A stretch of 64,000 bases of DNA, taken from the NCBI RefSeq assembly GCF_030718845.1, contig NZ_CP132191.1:186001-250000 (forward strand), read 5' to 3'. This stretch comes from Mycoplasma seminis (GTDB lineage: Bacteria > Bacillota_I > Bacilli_A > Mycoplasmatales > Metamycoplasmataceae). The notes beneath the pieces were generated by a model. It made no database searches. It saw only the letters and a program-made list of their open reading frames with translations, and was not told the origin of the DNA. Position 1 is the first letter of the stretch; each line of letters begins with the position of its first letter. Made by a program: the position numbers and the translations under genes. This document shows, piece after piece, positions 44,593 through 55,645 of this stretch.

Positions 44593-45630
44593 ATGAAAAC
44601 AATAAAAAAATTATCTGATAAATATGAACCTGTACTTAAATATACAGTTCAAGCTTATGTTGAAACTGGTGAACCAATTTCTTCTTCATATTTATTATCA
44701 AAATATGCTCCATTACACCCAGAAATTAATTTTTCAAGTGCAAAAATGAGATACATAATGAATGATTTAGAAGAATTAGGTTATCTTAAAAAAGAAGCTC
44801 ACACTAGCGGAAGAATCCCTACTTTAGAAGGGTTAAATTATTATGCTAAGTTTCTTTCGCAACAAGTCACAACTAAATTTGAAGACAAACTTGAATCTAT
44901 TTTAGCAAACAAAAATGTTCAAATAGATGAAACAGTAGATCAAGCAGCTCAAATTATTTCTGATATGACTGGACTTACAATGGTAACTACTCAAAGCGAT
45001 ATTAGTGATATGCAACTAAAAAGCATTGAACTAGTTTCATTATCTGAAACTAAAGCTACTATTGTAATGGTTATTTCTACTGGAGAGGTATTTTCAAAAA
45101 TTTTAGATGTTGAAAATAAAGACTTTAGAATGAATGATGTTAGAATTGCAATCAAGATTTTTAAAGAAAGATTGATTAATTCTCCGTTAAGTGAAATTCC
45201 ACAAAGAATTGAATTATTAAGAGATGTTTTGGCTCAATCCGTGAAAAAATATCAAGAATTAATTAATTCATTTGTTGAAGAAGTCTTCCATAATATTGGG
45301 TTTAGAACTAAAAATAGAAATAATATTTATGGAAAAAATAATATCATTCTAAGTCCTAAAATTGACCGTGAAAGCTTAACTAAAATGATTGATTTAATTG
45401 AAAATCATTCAGTGTGAGAAAGTATTGAAACTGAACTTGAAGAAAATGAAAAAATCAAAATTATGATTGATGGGACAGGAACATATATGTCGAAAAAAAT
45501 TGAATCAGGAAGCAAAATTACTGAGATTTCAGTAGTTGGTGCAACTACATCTGATTATGACATGATGCGTTCAGCAATCCAAATATTAGATAAATATTTA
45601 AATAAAAATAAGGAGAAGGAAAATGAATAA
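44593..45630 (+). CDS. hrcA: Heat-inducible transcription repressor HrcA
   Basis: Repressor of class I heat-shock genes through CIRCE. The N-terminal winged helix contains VETGEPISSSYLL near residue 20 and SSAKMRYIMNDLEELGYLKK near residue 45, followed by the conserved H-T-S-G-R-I-P-T. The GAF-like dimerisation part spans the rest (KATIVMVISTGE and GTGTYMSKKIESG). It has 345 aa with one UGA-Trp at 45415. It has CIRCE directly upstream, no clear ribosome site, and overlaps grpE by 8 bases. Confidence 0.96.
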
Positions 45631-46450
45631 TACAAAATTACATATTGGAAATAAAATCAGTGGTGATTTTACCTTATATATAGAGGAACAAATTATTCCA
45701 GAATACAGCAAGCATGCTGAAATAACTTTAGGAAAAGAAGAATATTTACCAAACTTTGATGAATATTTAATTGGACGTAAAGTTAAAGAAGATATGGAAG
45801 TTAAATTCACATTTGCTAAAAATTATCCAATTGCTGCATTAGCAGGAAATAAAGCTAAAGTTGAAATTAAAAATTTAACTCTAGCAGCTGGTGAAGACAA
45901 AAATGAATATAAAATTACAGAATTAGAAAAAGAAATTGCCGAATTAAAAGCAAAATTAGCAGATAAAGAGCATAAATTAATTACTCAAGAATATGTTTAT
46001 AAAAACAAACTTGAAGAAATCCAAGCTAAAGCTAAAACTTCTCTCGAAGCTGAACATCACAAAATGCATGAAAAATTAGCGCATGAGAAAAAAGAAATTA
46101 AGAAATACGCTTTACAAGGATTTTTTGAGGACTTTATGCAACCATATAATAACTTTATGGCGGCAACTAATGCTGGTGTAAATTCAGATAGCGAAGTTGT
46201 GCGTAATTACTGCTATGGATTTAGTATTGTTACTAAACAATTTGCTACCTTACTTGAAGAACATGGGGCTTATATAGTAGAACCTGAAGTAGGAAGCGAA
46301 TTTGATCCAGAAACTTCTGAAGTATTTGATTTTATTCAAGATGAAAGCAAGACTAATAATACAATAGTTAAAGTAGTTAGATTAGGACTAAAAATTGATG
46401 CTAGATTGGTAAAACCAGCTGGTGTTATCGTAGTAAAAAATGATAAATAG
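45623..46450 (+). CDS. grpE: GrpE with an N-terminal trigger-factor-like FKBP domain
   Basis: Nucleotide-exchange factor of DnaK. The C-terminal two thirds are GrpE: a long coiled coil (about residues 95-160), then FFEDFMQPYNNFMAA near residue 172 and the beta domain ending DARLVKPAGVIVV. The first 88 residues are not GrpE; they resemble the trigger-factor FKBP-type domain: an I-G-N-K-I-S-G-D-F start, ITLGKEEYLPNFDEYLIGRK, then VKFTFAKNYPIAALAGNKA. Many PPIase active-site positions are not obviously kept, so a chaperone-like binding module is more likely than an isomerase. At 275 aa it is longer than usual. AAGGAGAAGGAAA lies in the hrcA end. Confidence 0.92.
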   Translation: MNNTKLHIGNKISGDFTLYIEEQIIPEYSKHAEITLGKEEYLPNFDEYLIGRKVKEDMEVKFTFAKNYPIAALAGNKAKVEIKNLTLAAGEDKNEYKITELEKEIAELKAKLADKEHKLITQEYVYKNKLEEIQAKAKTSLEAEHHKMHEKLAHEKKEIKKYALQGFFEDFMQPYNNFMAATNAGVNSDSEVVRNYCYGFSIVTKQFATLLEEHGAYIVEPEVGSEFDPETSEVFDFIQDESKTNNTIVKVVRLGLKIDARLVKPAGVIVVKNDK

Positions 46451-46455
46451 AAAAT

Positions 46456-46482
46456 TTAGCAAATAATTGTTGCATTTGCTAA
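46456..46482 (+). promoter_or_regulatory. CIRCE operator ahead of dnaK
   Basis: TTAGCAAAT, nine bases, ATTTGCTAA: perfect 9-bp arms in the CIRCE layout. It overlaps the -35 region of the dnaK promoter. Confidence 0.92.
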
Positions 46483-46496
46483 AAGTGTGTTATAAT
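46467..46496 (+). promoter_or_regulatory. dnaK promoter
   Basis: TTGTTG (46467-46472), an 18-base spacer and TATAAT (46491-46496), the -35 lying inside CIRCE so HrcA binding would block RNA polymerase. The 70-base leader holds an AGGAGG that is partly within a small hairpin (GGTTAT/ATAACC), and the true AGGAGG at 46562-46567. Confidence 0.75.
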
Positions 46497-46525
46497 ATTA
46501 TCAGTTCAGGAGGTTATCAAACTAA

Positions 46526-48376
<1,851 letters not shown>

Positions 48377-48385
48377 AAAAACTTT

Positions 48386-48420
48386 AAAATAATGGTTAGA
48401 AATAACCATTATTTTTTTAT
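48386..48420 (+). terminator. Terminator after dnaK
   Basis: AATAATGGTTA-GAAA-TAACCATTATT hairpin, 11-bp stem, followed by seven T. Confidence 0.88.
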
Positions 48421-48453
48421 AAACTTGTTAAAATTAAAACAAAGGAGTTTTGA

Positions 48454-49743
48454 ATGAATAAATCACCTATTAACATCATAAATTCAAATCTACAAAGTTT
48501 GAAAAAAGATAAGAGATTTCATCATATTTTAGACAAATTACCCTATGTGCTAGACATATTAAAAAATAAGAATCCTGAATATGAATTTGATTTACAACAA
48601 CATGTTATGCAATATTGAGAAAATAATAAAAATCAATTTATAGCTGCGAAACAAAAATTAGATAGTAAAAATATAACTAAATTAATTGTTATTGCTGATG
48701 GTGAATCTTATTTACTGACCAAAGCACTTTATCAAGCTTTTTATAATTCAAACAATACAAATAAGCCTGAAATTGAGCTAATTTTTACTCAAGGCAACAT
48801 TTCACCTGAAGAATTAGTTATGCAACTACAAAACTGCGGTGATGAATTATTTGCGATTAATTATATTTCCAAGTCTGGAATTTCATTAGAAAGTGCTATT
48901 TCATTTAGAGAATTTAGAAAGAAACTTTTAGATAATATAAAAAAAGCTGGATTAGACCCAATCACAGCGGTGGATTTAATTTATATCACAACAGATTCAC
49001 ATGAAAATACTCTAACAAAAATGGTTGATTTACAAAAATATACTTTATTTCAAATGACTTCTGAACTACCTGCTAGATTTTCATCAATTTTTGAAGCTAC
49101 TACACTTTTTCCACTGTATATAAGCGGTGTAAATATAAGTGAAATTTTATCTAGTTATCTTGATATGTATCAAAATCTAATTACACAAGAAGTTGAAAAT
49201 AATCAAATTTTACTTAATGCAGCATATTTATGTTATCTAAATAAATACATGAATAAAAATATTTTGGAGTTTATTGTTAATGATGAAATCTTATTAAGTT
49301 TTTCTGAATATATCAAAGATTTAACTAATACCACAATTAATCGTAATCAAAAAGGTTATACCAGTTACAATGAAATTTATGATACTTCATTTGATACAAA
49401 AGATGATTTTACAGTTAAATTTTTAATTAATCAAGTTAAAGATAATGTTAAAGTAAATATTGATATTGATTTACAACATTATGATGTTTTAAATTTCCTT
49501 GGAAAAAGACATGAAATTAATATCGAGGATGATTTATTAGAAGAAAACAATAACCAAATTGATTTAAGTGTTTTTGATATTGTTTTACAATATAATGATT
49601 TTTCCGAAAAAACTCTTGCTGCATTAGTTTTGACATTGCAAGGAATTATAATAACACTAGGATTTTTAGAAGAAATAGATCCATTTACACAACCAGGAGT
49701 AGAGGTTTATAAACGTAATTTATATAACCTTATAATTAAATAA
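48454..49743 (+). CDS. pgi: Glucose-6-phosphate isomerase
   Basis: Second step of glycolysis. Divergent mollicute form recognised by its SIS-type core, FAINYISKSGISLESAISFR near residue 130, and the C-terminal DPFTQPGVEVYKRNLYNLI near residue 410 that matches the PGI signature. It has 429 aa, as usual for mollicutes. AAAGGAG lies 10 bases before ATG 48454. UGA-Trp is at 48618. It ends in a TAATG overlap with the next gene. Confidence 0.93.
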
Positions 49744-50444
49744 TGAGATTAGATAAATTTATAGCTGAAAAGTTGTTTATCACACGCTCACAGGCTTCAA
49801 AGTTATTAAAAAGTAAGCAAATTACTGTGAATGATGTGATTATTAATCATAACATCAACATTTCTGAAAATGATATTATTAAATATAAGGGTGAAGAATG
49901 AAATCATGGAGATGAATTTGTTTACCTTGCTTTAAATAAACCATCTGGTTATGTTTGTGCAAATACAGACAAAATAAATCAAACAGTTTTTGAACTTTTA
50001 CCACCAGAAATAAGTAAAATAAAGAATATCCATACTGTCGGGAGACTTGATAAAGATACTACTGGATTATTATTGATTACAAATGATGGTGAATTTACAC
50101 ATAATTTATTAGCTCCTAAAAAACATATAACAAAAGTTTATGAAGTAACTCTTGATAAAGAACTTAAAAATGAACTTATTGATATCTTTGCACAAGGTTT
50201 TAAAATTGACAATGATGAAATAGTTAAGCCTTCTAAACTTGAATTAATTTCAAATAATAAAGCAATTTTAGAAATTACTGAAGGAAAATACCATCAAGTA
50301 AAACGAATGTTTTCTACCTATGGATATAATGTTTTAAACCTTCACCGTAGCGCTTTTGGTAATTTACAATTAAATAATTTAAAACTAAATGCTGGTGAAT
50401 TTACCTATATAAAACCAAGTGATGTAAAAAGGATTACAGACTAA
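49743..50444 (+). CDS. RsuA/RluB-family pseudouridine synthase
   Basis: rRNA pseudouridine synthase. The N-terminal S4 RNA-binding domain (MRLDKFIAEKLFITRSQASK) occupies about residues 1-55. The catalytic Asp is in VGRLDKDTTGLLLITNDGE near residue 102. A further conserved motif is GKYHQVKRMF near residue 180. At 233 aa and with this catalytic pattern it is closest to RsuA (16S rRNA), but the target cannot be settled from sequence alone. It overlaps pgi by one base. Confidence 0.9.
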
Positions 50445-50449
50445 ATTAG

Positions 50450-51770
50450 GTGTCTAGAAGACTCGTTCCAAAAATGGAAGGAGTTTTTTGTTATGATTAA
50501 ATCAAATAGTTTTATTTTTAAAGATTTAACAGAAGAAGGTAGACAAATGAGAAACATACATCAAATTTTAGGATTAGATAATACTACTCTTGAAGAGATG
50601 ATAAACAATCATTTATCACAAGAGGCTGACTTATATATTCAAGAAACAAAGATTTCTTTACCTGATAGCAAAATAAAAAGAAACGGTACAAGAACTGTTA
50701 CAAAATACACAATGAATGGTAAATTAAACATAAAAGTACCTAAAGTTAGAAATGGTCAATTCTGACCAAAGGTCTTAGAGAAATATAAAAAATGCGAGGA
50801 ATCATTTAAATCAATGATTGCTGTTCTTTTATCAATGTTTATTTCATATGAATCTGTAATCGAGACTGTAGAATTTTGAACTGGTATTAAAATCGGTCAT
50901 TCTTTAATAACTAGAATTAAAAAGAAAATAAATGAAAAAGTTAAGAATGCTTTTAAATTCCAAATCACCAAGAAATATAAAGCATTATTTATTGATGCTT
51001 CATATCATGATGCAATGAAATGATATAACCCAAGCACAGGTGAAATTGTTGAAAGCTTTGATGATATTGAAAATAAAGATGCTTTGTCAAAAGAGCTATA
51101 AGGTAGCAGTATACACAGCAATCGGCATCACAGAAGATAATTACAAAGAGCTTTTACTATTAGAAGTAAAAGGACAAGAAAGCAAGAAAAATTGAGAAGA
51201 CTTTCTTCAAAACTTAATAGATAGAGGATTATCTGATCCGGATGTAATTGTTTCAGATGAATTCTCTGGAAACGAAATATTAAACGAATTATTTCCAACA
51301 AGTAAATTGCAAAAATGTGCAATTCATAAACTTCGTAATGCAGTTAAAACTGTTCCTCAAAAACAAAGAAAAGAATTTTGCGCAGACTTTAAAGCTGTTG
51401 TTATTTCAAACACAAGAGAAGAAGCAGATTTAAACTTTTCAAAATTAAAACAAAAATATAATTCAAGATTTCCTAAAGCTATTAGAATTATTGAAAATTC
51501 ATTAGATGATATTTTAAGGTTTTTAGAATTACCTAAAGAATTAAGGATTCATATCTGAACCAATAACATAAGCGAAGGATTCAACTCAGCTCTCAAAAGA
51601 TATATAAAAGAAAAACGTTCCCACGCAAGTGTGAGAACGCTTGAAGTGTTTGTTATTTTAGCCAGCTTCAGAATCACCAAAAATTGAGCTACAAGCGTAT
51701 TTATTAAAACACGCAATTAAATTGTATTATAATTTATGTAATTCGTTTGGAAAAAACGAGCTTCAGACAC
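50450..51770 (+). mobile_element. IS256-family insertion sequence, second and divergent copy
   Basis: The ends are related in inverted orientation: GTGTCTAGAAGACTCGTTCC at 50450-50469, and the reverse complement of the right end begins GTGTCTGAAGCTCGTTTTTT. The repeats are less exact than in the copy at 40963, and no 8-bp target duplication is seen, so this is an older, decaying copy. It begins 5 bases after the RsuA-family gene. Its transposase is about half identical to the other copy by eye. Confidence 0.82.
50493..51720 (+). pseudogene. IS256-family transposase, frameshifted
   Basis: Family segments: TKYTMNGKLNIKVPKVRNGQ, the first Asp in ALFIDASYHDAMKWYNPSTG, the second in VIVSDEFSG, and the Glu in TNNISEGFNSALKRYIKEKR. 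GGAAGGAG lies 9 bases before the ATG. The frame breaks at TTGTCAAAAGAGC near 51090: dropping one A gives L-S-K-S-Y-K-V-A-V-Y and continues to TAA 51718-51720. As written the first frame stops at 51100, between the first and second catalytic Asp. Confidence 0.87.
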
Positions 51771-51801
51771 ACAATTCGGTCTATAATCGTAAAAAGTGAA
51801 T

Positions 51802-51836
51802 AAAAAAAATCGGATGTAGTAATCAACTACACCATC
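51802..51836 (-). terminator. Terminator of the 51.8-52.2 kb RNA
   Basis: On the minus strand GTGTAGT-TGATT-ACTAC-ATC hairpin followed by CGA and eight T. Confidence 0.65.
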
Positions 51837-52216
51837 ATGAGTGTACAAAGCTTTATTCAGTCAAGACTAAGGTTAATTACTCCTTAGTTTTTTCTACATT
51901 TCTGTAAGGGGATTCGTCCTGATTAATCAAATCGCACCACCAAACTTCTGTTTTTCTCCCCTGCCTTCGCACATAACTCTTATACTCTAGTCACCTAGAT
52001 TCAACAGAATATTAGTAGTTGGTATCGCAATTAACCCCACCACAGGTTTAATTCCATTAATTGCCTACTAACGAGTTTGCGAAGCACCTTAAGCCTCATA
52101 CAGGATTTACTCATTTTAAACCTACTTCTATTTGCAAATACATTTCGCTCTGAAGGGTGGAAAGCCCTCTAGAAAGTAGTGCCTTAACCTCGGATTTGGT
52201 TTATTCAGCCACGATT
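51802..52216 (-). ncRNA. Unidentified structured RNA (about 400 nt)
   Basis: No protein frame is found, and base composition is richer in G+C than the intergenic background. On the minus strand a good promoter (TTGAAA, 16-base spacer, TATAAT) would start an RNA near 52216. The 5' ATCGTG can pair with CATGAT at the 3' end just before the terminator, and CTGAAT...CAAATC near the start can pair with GATTTG...ATCAG in the 3' third. Size and closed ends would suit RNase P RNA or tmRNA. The near-invariant GAGGAAAGTCC and GATAGATGA of RNase P and the tRNA-like ends of tmRNA are not found; only a CTTACAGAA near the 3' side is RNase P-like. Identity left open. Confidence 0.55.
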
Positions 52217-52222
52217 AATATT

Positions 52223-52250
52223 ATTATACTCTTCTGTCGCAAAGTTTCAA
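52223..52250 (-). promoter_or_regulatory. Promoter of the 51.8-52.2 kb RNA
   Basis: On the minus strand TTGAAA (52245-52250), 16-base spacer, TATAAT (52223-52228). Confidence 0.65.
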
Positions 52251-52304
52251 GAGCGCAAAAATCCTAAAATATAAGGTTAAATGAAATTTTTTGCAAATTT
52301 ATGC

Positions 52305-52310
52305 TATAAT
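52305..52310 (+). promoter_or_regulatory. -10 box of the SRP RNA gene
   Basis: TGC-TATAAT (extended -10) ending 6 bases before the RNA 5' end. Confidence 0.6.
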
Positions 52311-52316
52311 AATATC

Positions 52317-52402
52317 GCCATTAGAACAATAACCCACTAACCTGGTCAGGACAGAAATGTAGCAGCCACATGAGGAAGTGTTGTGTCTAGTGGTTTTATT
52401 TT
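52317..52402 (+). ncRNA. ffs: SRP RNA (4.5S, small type)
   Basis: RNA of the signal recognition particle, partner of Ffh and the FtsY receptor. The diagnostic domain IV sequence CCTGGTCAGGACAGAAATGT followed by AGCAGCC is present, with the closing helix AATAACCCACTA / TAGTGGTTTTATT. The length of about 85 nt fits mollicute SRP RNA. The 3' T-rich GGTTTTATTTT may serve as terminator. Confidence 0.93.
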
Positions 52403-52417
52403 GCAAAAATTGATAAA

Positions 52418-52442
52418 GAAAAAGCACAATTTGTGCTTTTTA
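52418..52442. terminator. Terminator after rplL
   Basis: AAAAAGCACAA / TTGTGCTTTTT palindrome between convergent rplL and SRP RNA; works on both strands. Confidence 0.8.
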
Positions 52443-52467
52443 TTATTGATTATTATTGTGTAAGAAA

Positions 52468-52839
52468 TTATTCAACTGTAACTTCAGCACCAGCTTCAAC
52501 AAGAGCTGCTTTGATTTGTTCAGCTTCTTCTGGTTTGATGTTTTCTTTAATAACAGCAGGTAATGTATCAACAATTTTCTTAGCGTCCATTAATGGTAAT
52601 CCTAATAAGTCTTTAACTACTTTAATAATAGCAACTTTTTTACCATTGTCAGCTTTTAAAACAACTTTAACGCTTGATTTTTCTTCGTTTCCACCTTCAG
52701 CAGGAGCTGCAGCAACTGCAACAGCAGCTGTAGGGTCGATTCCAAATTCTTCTTTCATTGCTTCTACAAGTTCCATAACTTCTTTAATTGACATTTCTTT
52801 TAATGATTCAATAAATACTTCTTTTGTTAATTTAGCCAT
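52468..52839 (-). CDS. rplL: 50S ribosomal protein L7/L12 (bL12)
   Basis: Stalk protein that recruits translation GTPases. The N-terminal dimerisation helices ([20 protein letters not shown]) are followed by an Ala-rich hinge ([13 protein letters not shown]) and the C-terminal domain ([20 protein letters not shown], then [15 protein letters not shown]). It has 123 aa. GAAAGGAAATATT is the ribosome site. It is the second gene of the rplJ-rplL unit. Confidence 0.98.
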   Translation of the reverse strand: MAKLTKEVFIESLKEMSIKEVMELVEAMKEEFGIDPTAAVAVAAAPAEGGNEEKSSVKVVLKADNGKKVAIIKVVKDLLGLPLMDAKKIVDTLPAVIKENIKPEEAEQIKAALVEAGAEVTVE

Positions 52840-52869
52840 AATAATATTTCCTTTCTAATTATGTAATTA

Positions 52870-53367
52870 TTATTCTGATTTACCTTCACTTACTAATTTA
52901 AGTGATAATGAGATTTGTTGTAATGGTGCAACCATTGAACGTGCAAGAATTCCAAGTGCTTCTTCATATGTAGGAAGTGTAGCGACTTCTTTAACACCGT
53001 TAGCATCGATTACTTTACCTTCAAATGTTCCAGCTTTAATTACCATTAATTTGTGTAATTTAGCAAATTTTGTAAGTAATTTAGCAGCAGACATATCATC
53101 ATTGTTTGAAAAAGCAAAGATGTTTGGTCCAACTAAGTAATCAGCTAATTCACCAATACCTGTTTGATCTGCAGCAAGTTTAAATAAACGGTTTTTGTAA
53201 ACTTTGATGTCAACACCAAGTTTTTTAGCTTCTTTTCTGAATTCTTCTAATTCAGAAACTGTTAAACCACGGTATTCTGCAAATGCAACAGCTTGTGAGT
53301 TTTGAATTTTTTCAACGATTTCTGAAACAACTTCTTTTTTAGCTGCTTTTAATTTTGATTCTGACAT
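52870..53367 (-). CDS. rplJ: 50S ribosomal protein L10 (uL10)
   Basis: Base of the ribosomal stalk, binding 23S rRNA and L12 dimers. AFAEYRGLTVSELEEFRKEA is near residue 30 and KVYKNRLFKLA near residue 55; the C-terminal helices bind L12. It has 165 aa when started at MSESKLKAAKK (ATG 53365-53367), which has AAAGGGGGC just upstream; a longer in-frame start would run into the leader hairpin. Autoregulation through the leader is likely. Confidence 0.97.
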   Translation of the reverse strand: MSESKLKAAKKEVVSEIVEKIQNSQAVAFAEYRGLTVSELEEFRKEAKKLGVDIKVYKNRLFKLAADQTGIGELADYLVGPNIFAFSNNDDMSAAKLLTKFAKLHKLMVIKAGTFEGKVIDANGVKEVATLPTYEEALGILARSMVAPLQQISLSLKLVSEGKSE

Positions 53368-53384
53368 ACTTGTGCCCCCTTTCA

Positions 53385-53478
53385 AAATTTCGCAATACAA
53401 TTGAACAATTTTAAGATACATTAGGTAACATATTAAGCTTGCGCTGTTACTGTCTTCATGTATTGCTTATAAATTATA
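53385..53478 (-). promoter_or_regulatory. L10-type leader and rplJ-rplL promoter
   Basis: On the minus strand TATAAT (53473-53478) is followed 6 bases later by a predicted 5' end that folds as GCAATACA / TGTATTGC (perfect 8-bp stem, 53392-53466). It encloses GTAACA / TGTTAC with internal AGACAGTAAC. Such a hairpin ahead of rplJ is the place where L10(L12)4 binds to repress its own translation; the role here is inferred from position and shape. Confidence 0.7.
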
Positions 53479-53805
53479 ATATAAATAATATTTTTAATAA
53501 GTTGTGCTTTTGATTTTTTAATGCTTAAAATAAGGCTTAGAGAATAAAATTAAGCTAATTTAGTATATTTATTTTCATTAATATAGTTGAGAATTAAATA
53601 AAAATGCTTTTTTAAATTCATAAGTTCAATATGTAGAAAACATTAATTTTTTAGTTGGATTTTAGTTAAAAAATCCTGTTAATTTTATACTAAAAAAGTA
53701 CTGCAAAAATAGGAATTTTAAGACTAAAAAATAGTAGAAATCTTGCGCACATATTCTTGCCTTAATTATTAAAAATAATTAATAAATTTAATATAATTCA
53801 TAAAT
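53479..53805. other. Non-coding gap between rplJ and acpS
   Basis: Very A+T-rich; no gene found on either strand. Only the divergent promoters at its ends are recognisable, including TATAAT at 53792-53797 for acpS. Confidence 0.5.
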
Positions 53806-54129
53806 ATGAATAACTTTGGAGTTGATATAACAAATATTTCTCGTTTTCTGAATAAAACTACTACATTTTGCAATAGAGTTTTATCTCAAAATGAATTAGA
53901 AAAGTTAAATCAAATTGATGATGCTTATCAAAAAGCTAGGTTTCTAGCTCGATCTTGAGCAATTAAAGAAGCGCTTTTCAAGGCTGATAATTCATTAATT
54001 GATTTTAGGAAGATTAATTTACAACAAGACTCACAAAGCAAATTATGATATTTTAAAGATTTTGTTGCATCAATTAGTTATGCAGACGATTATGTAATTG
54101 CCTTTGTGCAAAAGAAAGGAACTGTCTAA
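53806..54129 (+). CDS. acpS: Holo-[acyl-carrier-protein] synthase
   Basis: Transfers 4'-phosphopantetheine from CoA to a Ser of ACP. Short AcpS-type: FGVDITNISRF at residue 4, the metal-binding Asp in GVD, RVLSQNELEK near residue 24, and ARSWAIKEALFKAD near residue 46, where the Trp is UGA and the Glu of IKEA is the second metal ligand. ASISYADDYVIAFV closes it. It has 107 aa. TATAAT ends 8 bases before the ATG with no ribosome site, suggesting a nearly leaderless message. plsC follows with no gap. Confidence 0.93.
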
Positions 54130-54897
54130 ATGAAAAAAAGAGCTATGAACATTACTTTTAAAAAAGTTTTATTTTCTCCTGTCTGATTATTTAGATTTTT
54201 AAATTTAAAAATTAAACATAGAAAGTTTAAGAAAAATCCAGATGGTATTTCAGCAGTAGAAAGATATAAATACATTTTAAAACTCAGCAAGAAGATTTTA
54301 AAAATGTACAATGTTGATTTAGAAATTAAAGGATTTGATAATTTACCTTCAAATGGTGGAGTACTTGTGGTTGCTAACCATAAATCACTTTTTGATCCAC
54401 TTATTATGTTAATAGCAATGGAAAAACAAAGCTATGAATATAATGCAAAAGAATTAATTCCAACATTTGTTGCTAAGCAAGAATTAAAAGATCAAAAATT
54501 TATTAATTCAGCTATGCATCTATTAAACACATTCTTCGTTGATAGAAATAGTGTAAAACAAAGTTTTCTTGAGTTAAATAAATTTGCTGAATATGTTAAA
54601 TTCAATAAAACTTATGGTGTTATTTTCCCTGAAGGAACTAGAGTTAAAGATCAAGTAATTGGTGAGTTCAAGTCAGCTCCTTTCAAGATCGCACAAAAAG
54701 AATACTTAACAATTCAACCGGTTGTAATCAAAAATTCACTTGAAGCTGATAATGCAAAACGTAAAGGTAGATTAACTGTAACAGTTGAATTCTTAACACC
54801 AATTAAACCTAATACATTTATCACACAAGAATCAAGCAAGGTAGCTCAATATGTGCAAAACATTGTTAAAACAGGAGTAGAATCAAATGAAAACTAA
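54130..54897 (+). CDS. plsC: 1-acyl-sn-glycerol-3-phosphate acyltransferase
   Basis: Adds the second acyl chain to make phosphatidic acid at the membrane. The acyltransferase motif I NHKSLFD (H-x4-D) is near residue 88, and motif III FPEGTRVKD near residue 177. An N-terminal membrane-associated stretch includes a UGA-Trp. It has 255 aa. The ATG directly follows the acpS stop codon (TAAATG), and its end overlaps scpA by 11 bases. Confidence 0.94.
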
Positions 54898-55645
54898 TTC
54901 ATATTACAGTGATTATACTTTTAAATTACAAGACTTTGATGGACCACTTGATTTATTATTAAGTTTAATTAAAGACAAAAAGATTGATATTTTTGATATT
55001 AACCTTGTTGAACTTGCTGATCAATATTTACAAATAATTAATCAACTTAAAGAAACTGAAATTGATATTGCTGGTGATTATTTAGTTATGGCTGCAACAT
55101 TACTTAAAATTAAAGCTAGCTTAGTGTTACAAGAACCAGATGCTGAAGAACCTGAAGAAGTTGTTGAAGAAAAGAAAAAATTGATTCAACAACTTGTTGA
55201 ATATCAACAATTTAAAGAAATTAAAGAAGCACTTAAAACATTTGAAAGCGATAGAGAAGATATCTTTATTAAAGCTCCTTCAAATGTGGATGATTTTATT
55301 GTTGATACAAACGATACAAGATTAGATGGACACTCAAACCCAATTAAATTAATCGCAGTTTTAAGAAAGATGTTTGAAAGAGTTTATGCACAACATTTAA
55401 GAAGTACTAAACTTGAAACATTCAACCTTTCACCATCTGATCAATTTCCATTTATTAAAAAACTTTTAAAAGAACATGAAGTTTTAACATTTGAAATGGT
55501 TTTCTCACAACCAAGTATTAAACACTTTGTTGTTACATTACTTGCAGTATTAGTTTTAGCAAAACAACAAATTTTAATCATTGAACAAGATGAAGAATTC
55601 GGTGATATTAGAATTAAAAGAGGAGAACTTTACGATGAAAAATAA
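54887..55645 (+). CDS. scpA: Segregation and condensation protein A
   Basis: Kleisin subunit of the SMC condensin. The N-terminal FDGPLDLLLSLIKDKKIDIF near residue 18 binds SMC, and a mid acidic linker (DAEEPEEVVEEKKK) and C-terminal winged helix near residue 190-250 follow. It has 252 aa. It overlaps plsC upstream by 11 bases and scpB downstream by 11 bases. Confidence 0.96.
   Translation: MKTNSYYSDYTFKLQDFDGPLDLLLSLIKDKKIDIFDINLVELADQYLQIINQLKETEIDIAGDYLVMAATLLKIKASLVLQEPDAEEPEEVVEEKKKLIQQLVEYQQFKEIKEALKTFESDREDIFIKAPSNVDDFIVDTNDTRLDGHSNPIKLIAVLRKMFERVYAQHLRSTKLETFNLSPSDQFPFIKKLLKEHEVLTFEMVFSQPSIKHFVVTLLAVLVLAKQQILIIEQDEEFGDIRIKRGELYDEK

Noticed and set aside
50440-51780. Target-site duplication for the second IS256 copy
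   Set aside because: The flanks TAAATTAG and ACAATTCG share only AATT; too weak to call.
51802-52216. Firm call of RNase P RNA or tmRNA
   Set aside because: The conserved GAGGAAAGTCC and GATAGATGA of type B RNase P and the tRNA-like ends of tmRNA are not found, so the family name is withheld.
53479-53805. Small gene or RNA between rplJ and acpS
   Set aside because: Only low-complexity AT-rich sequence with short frames and no ribosome sites or strong stems.
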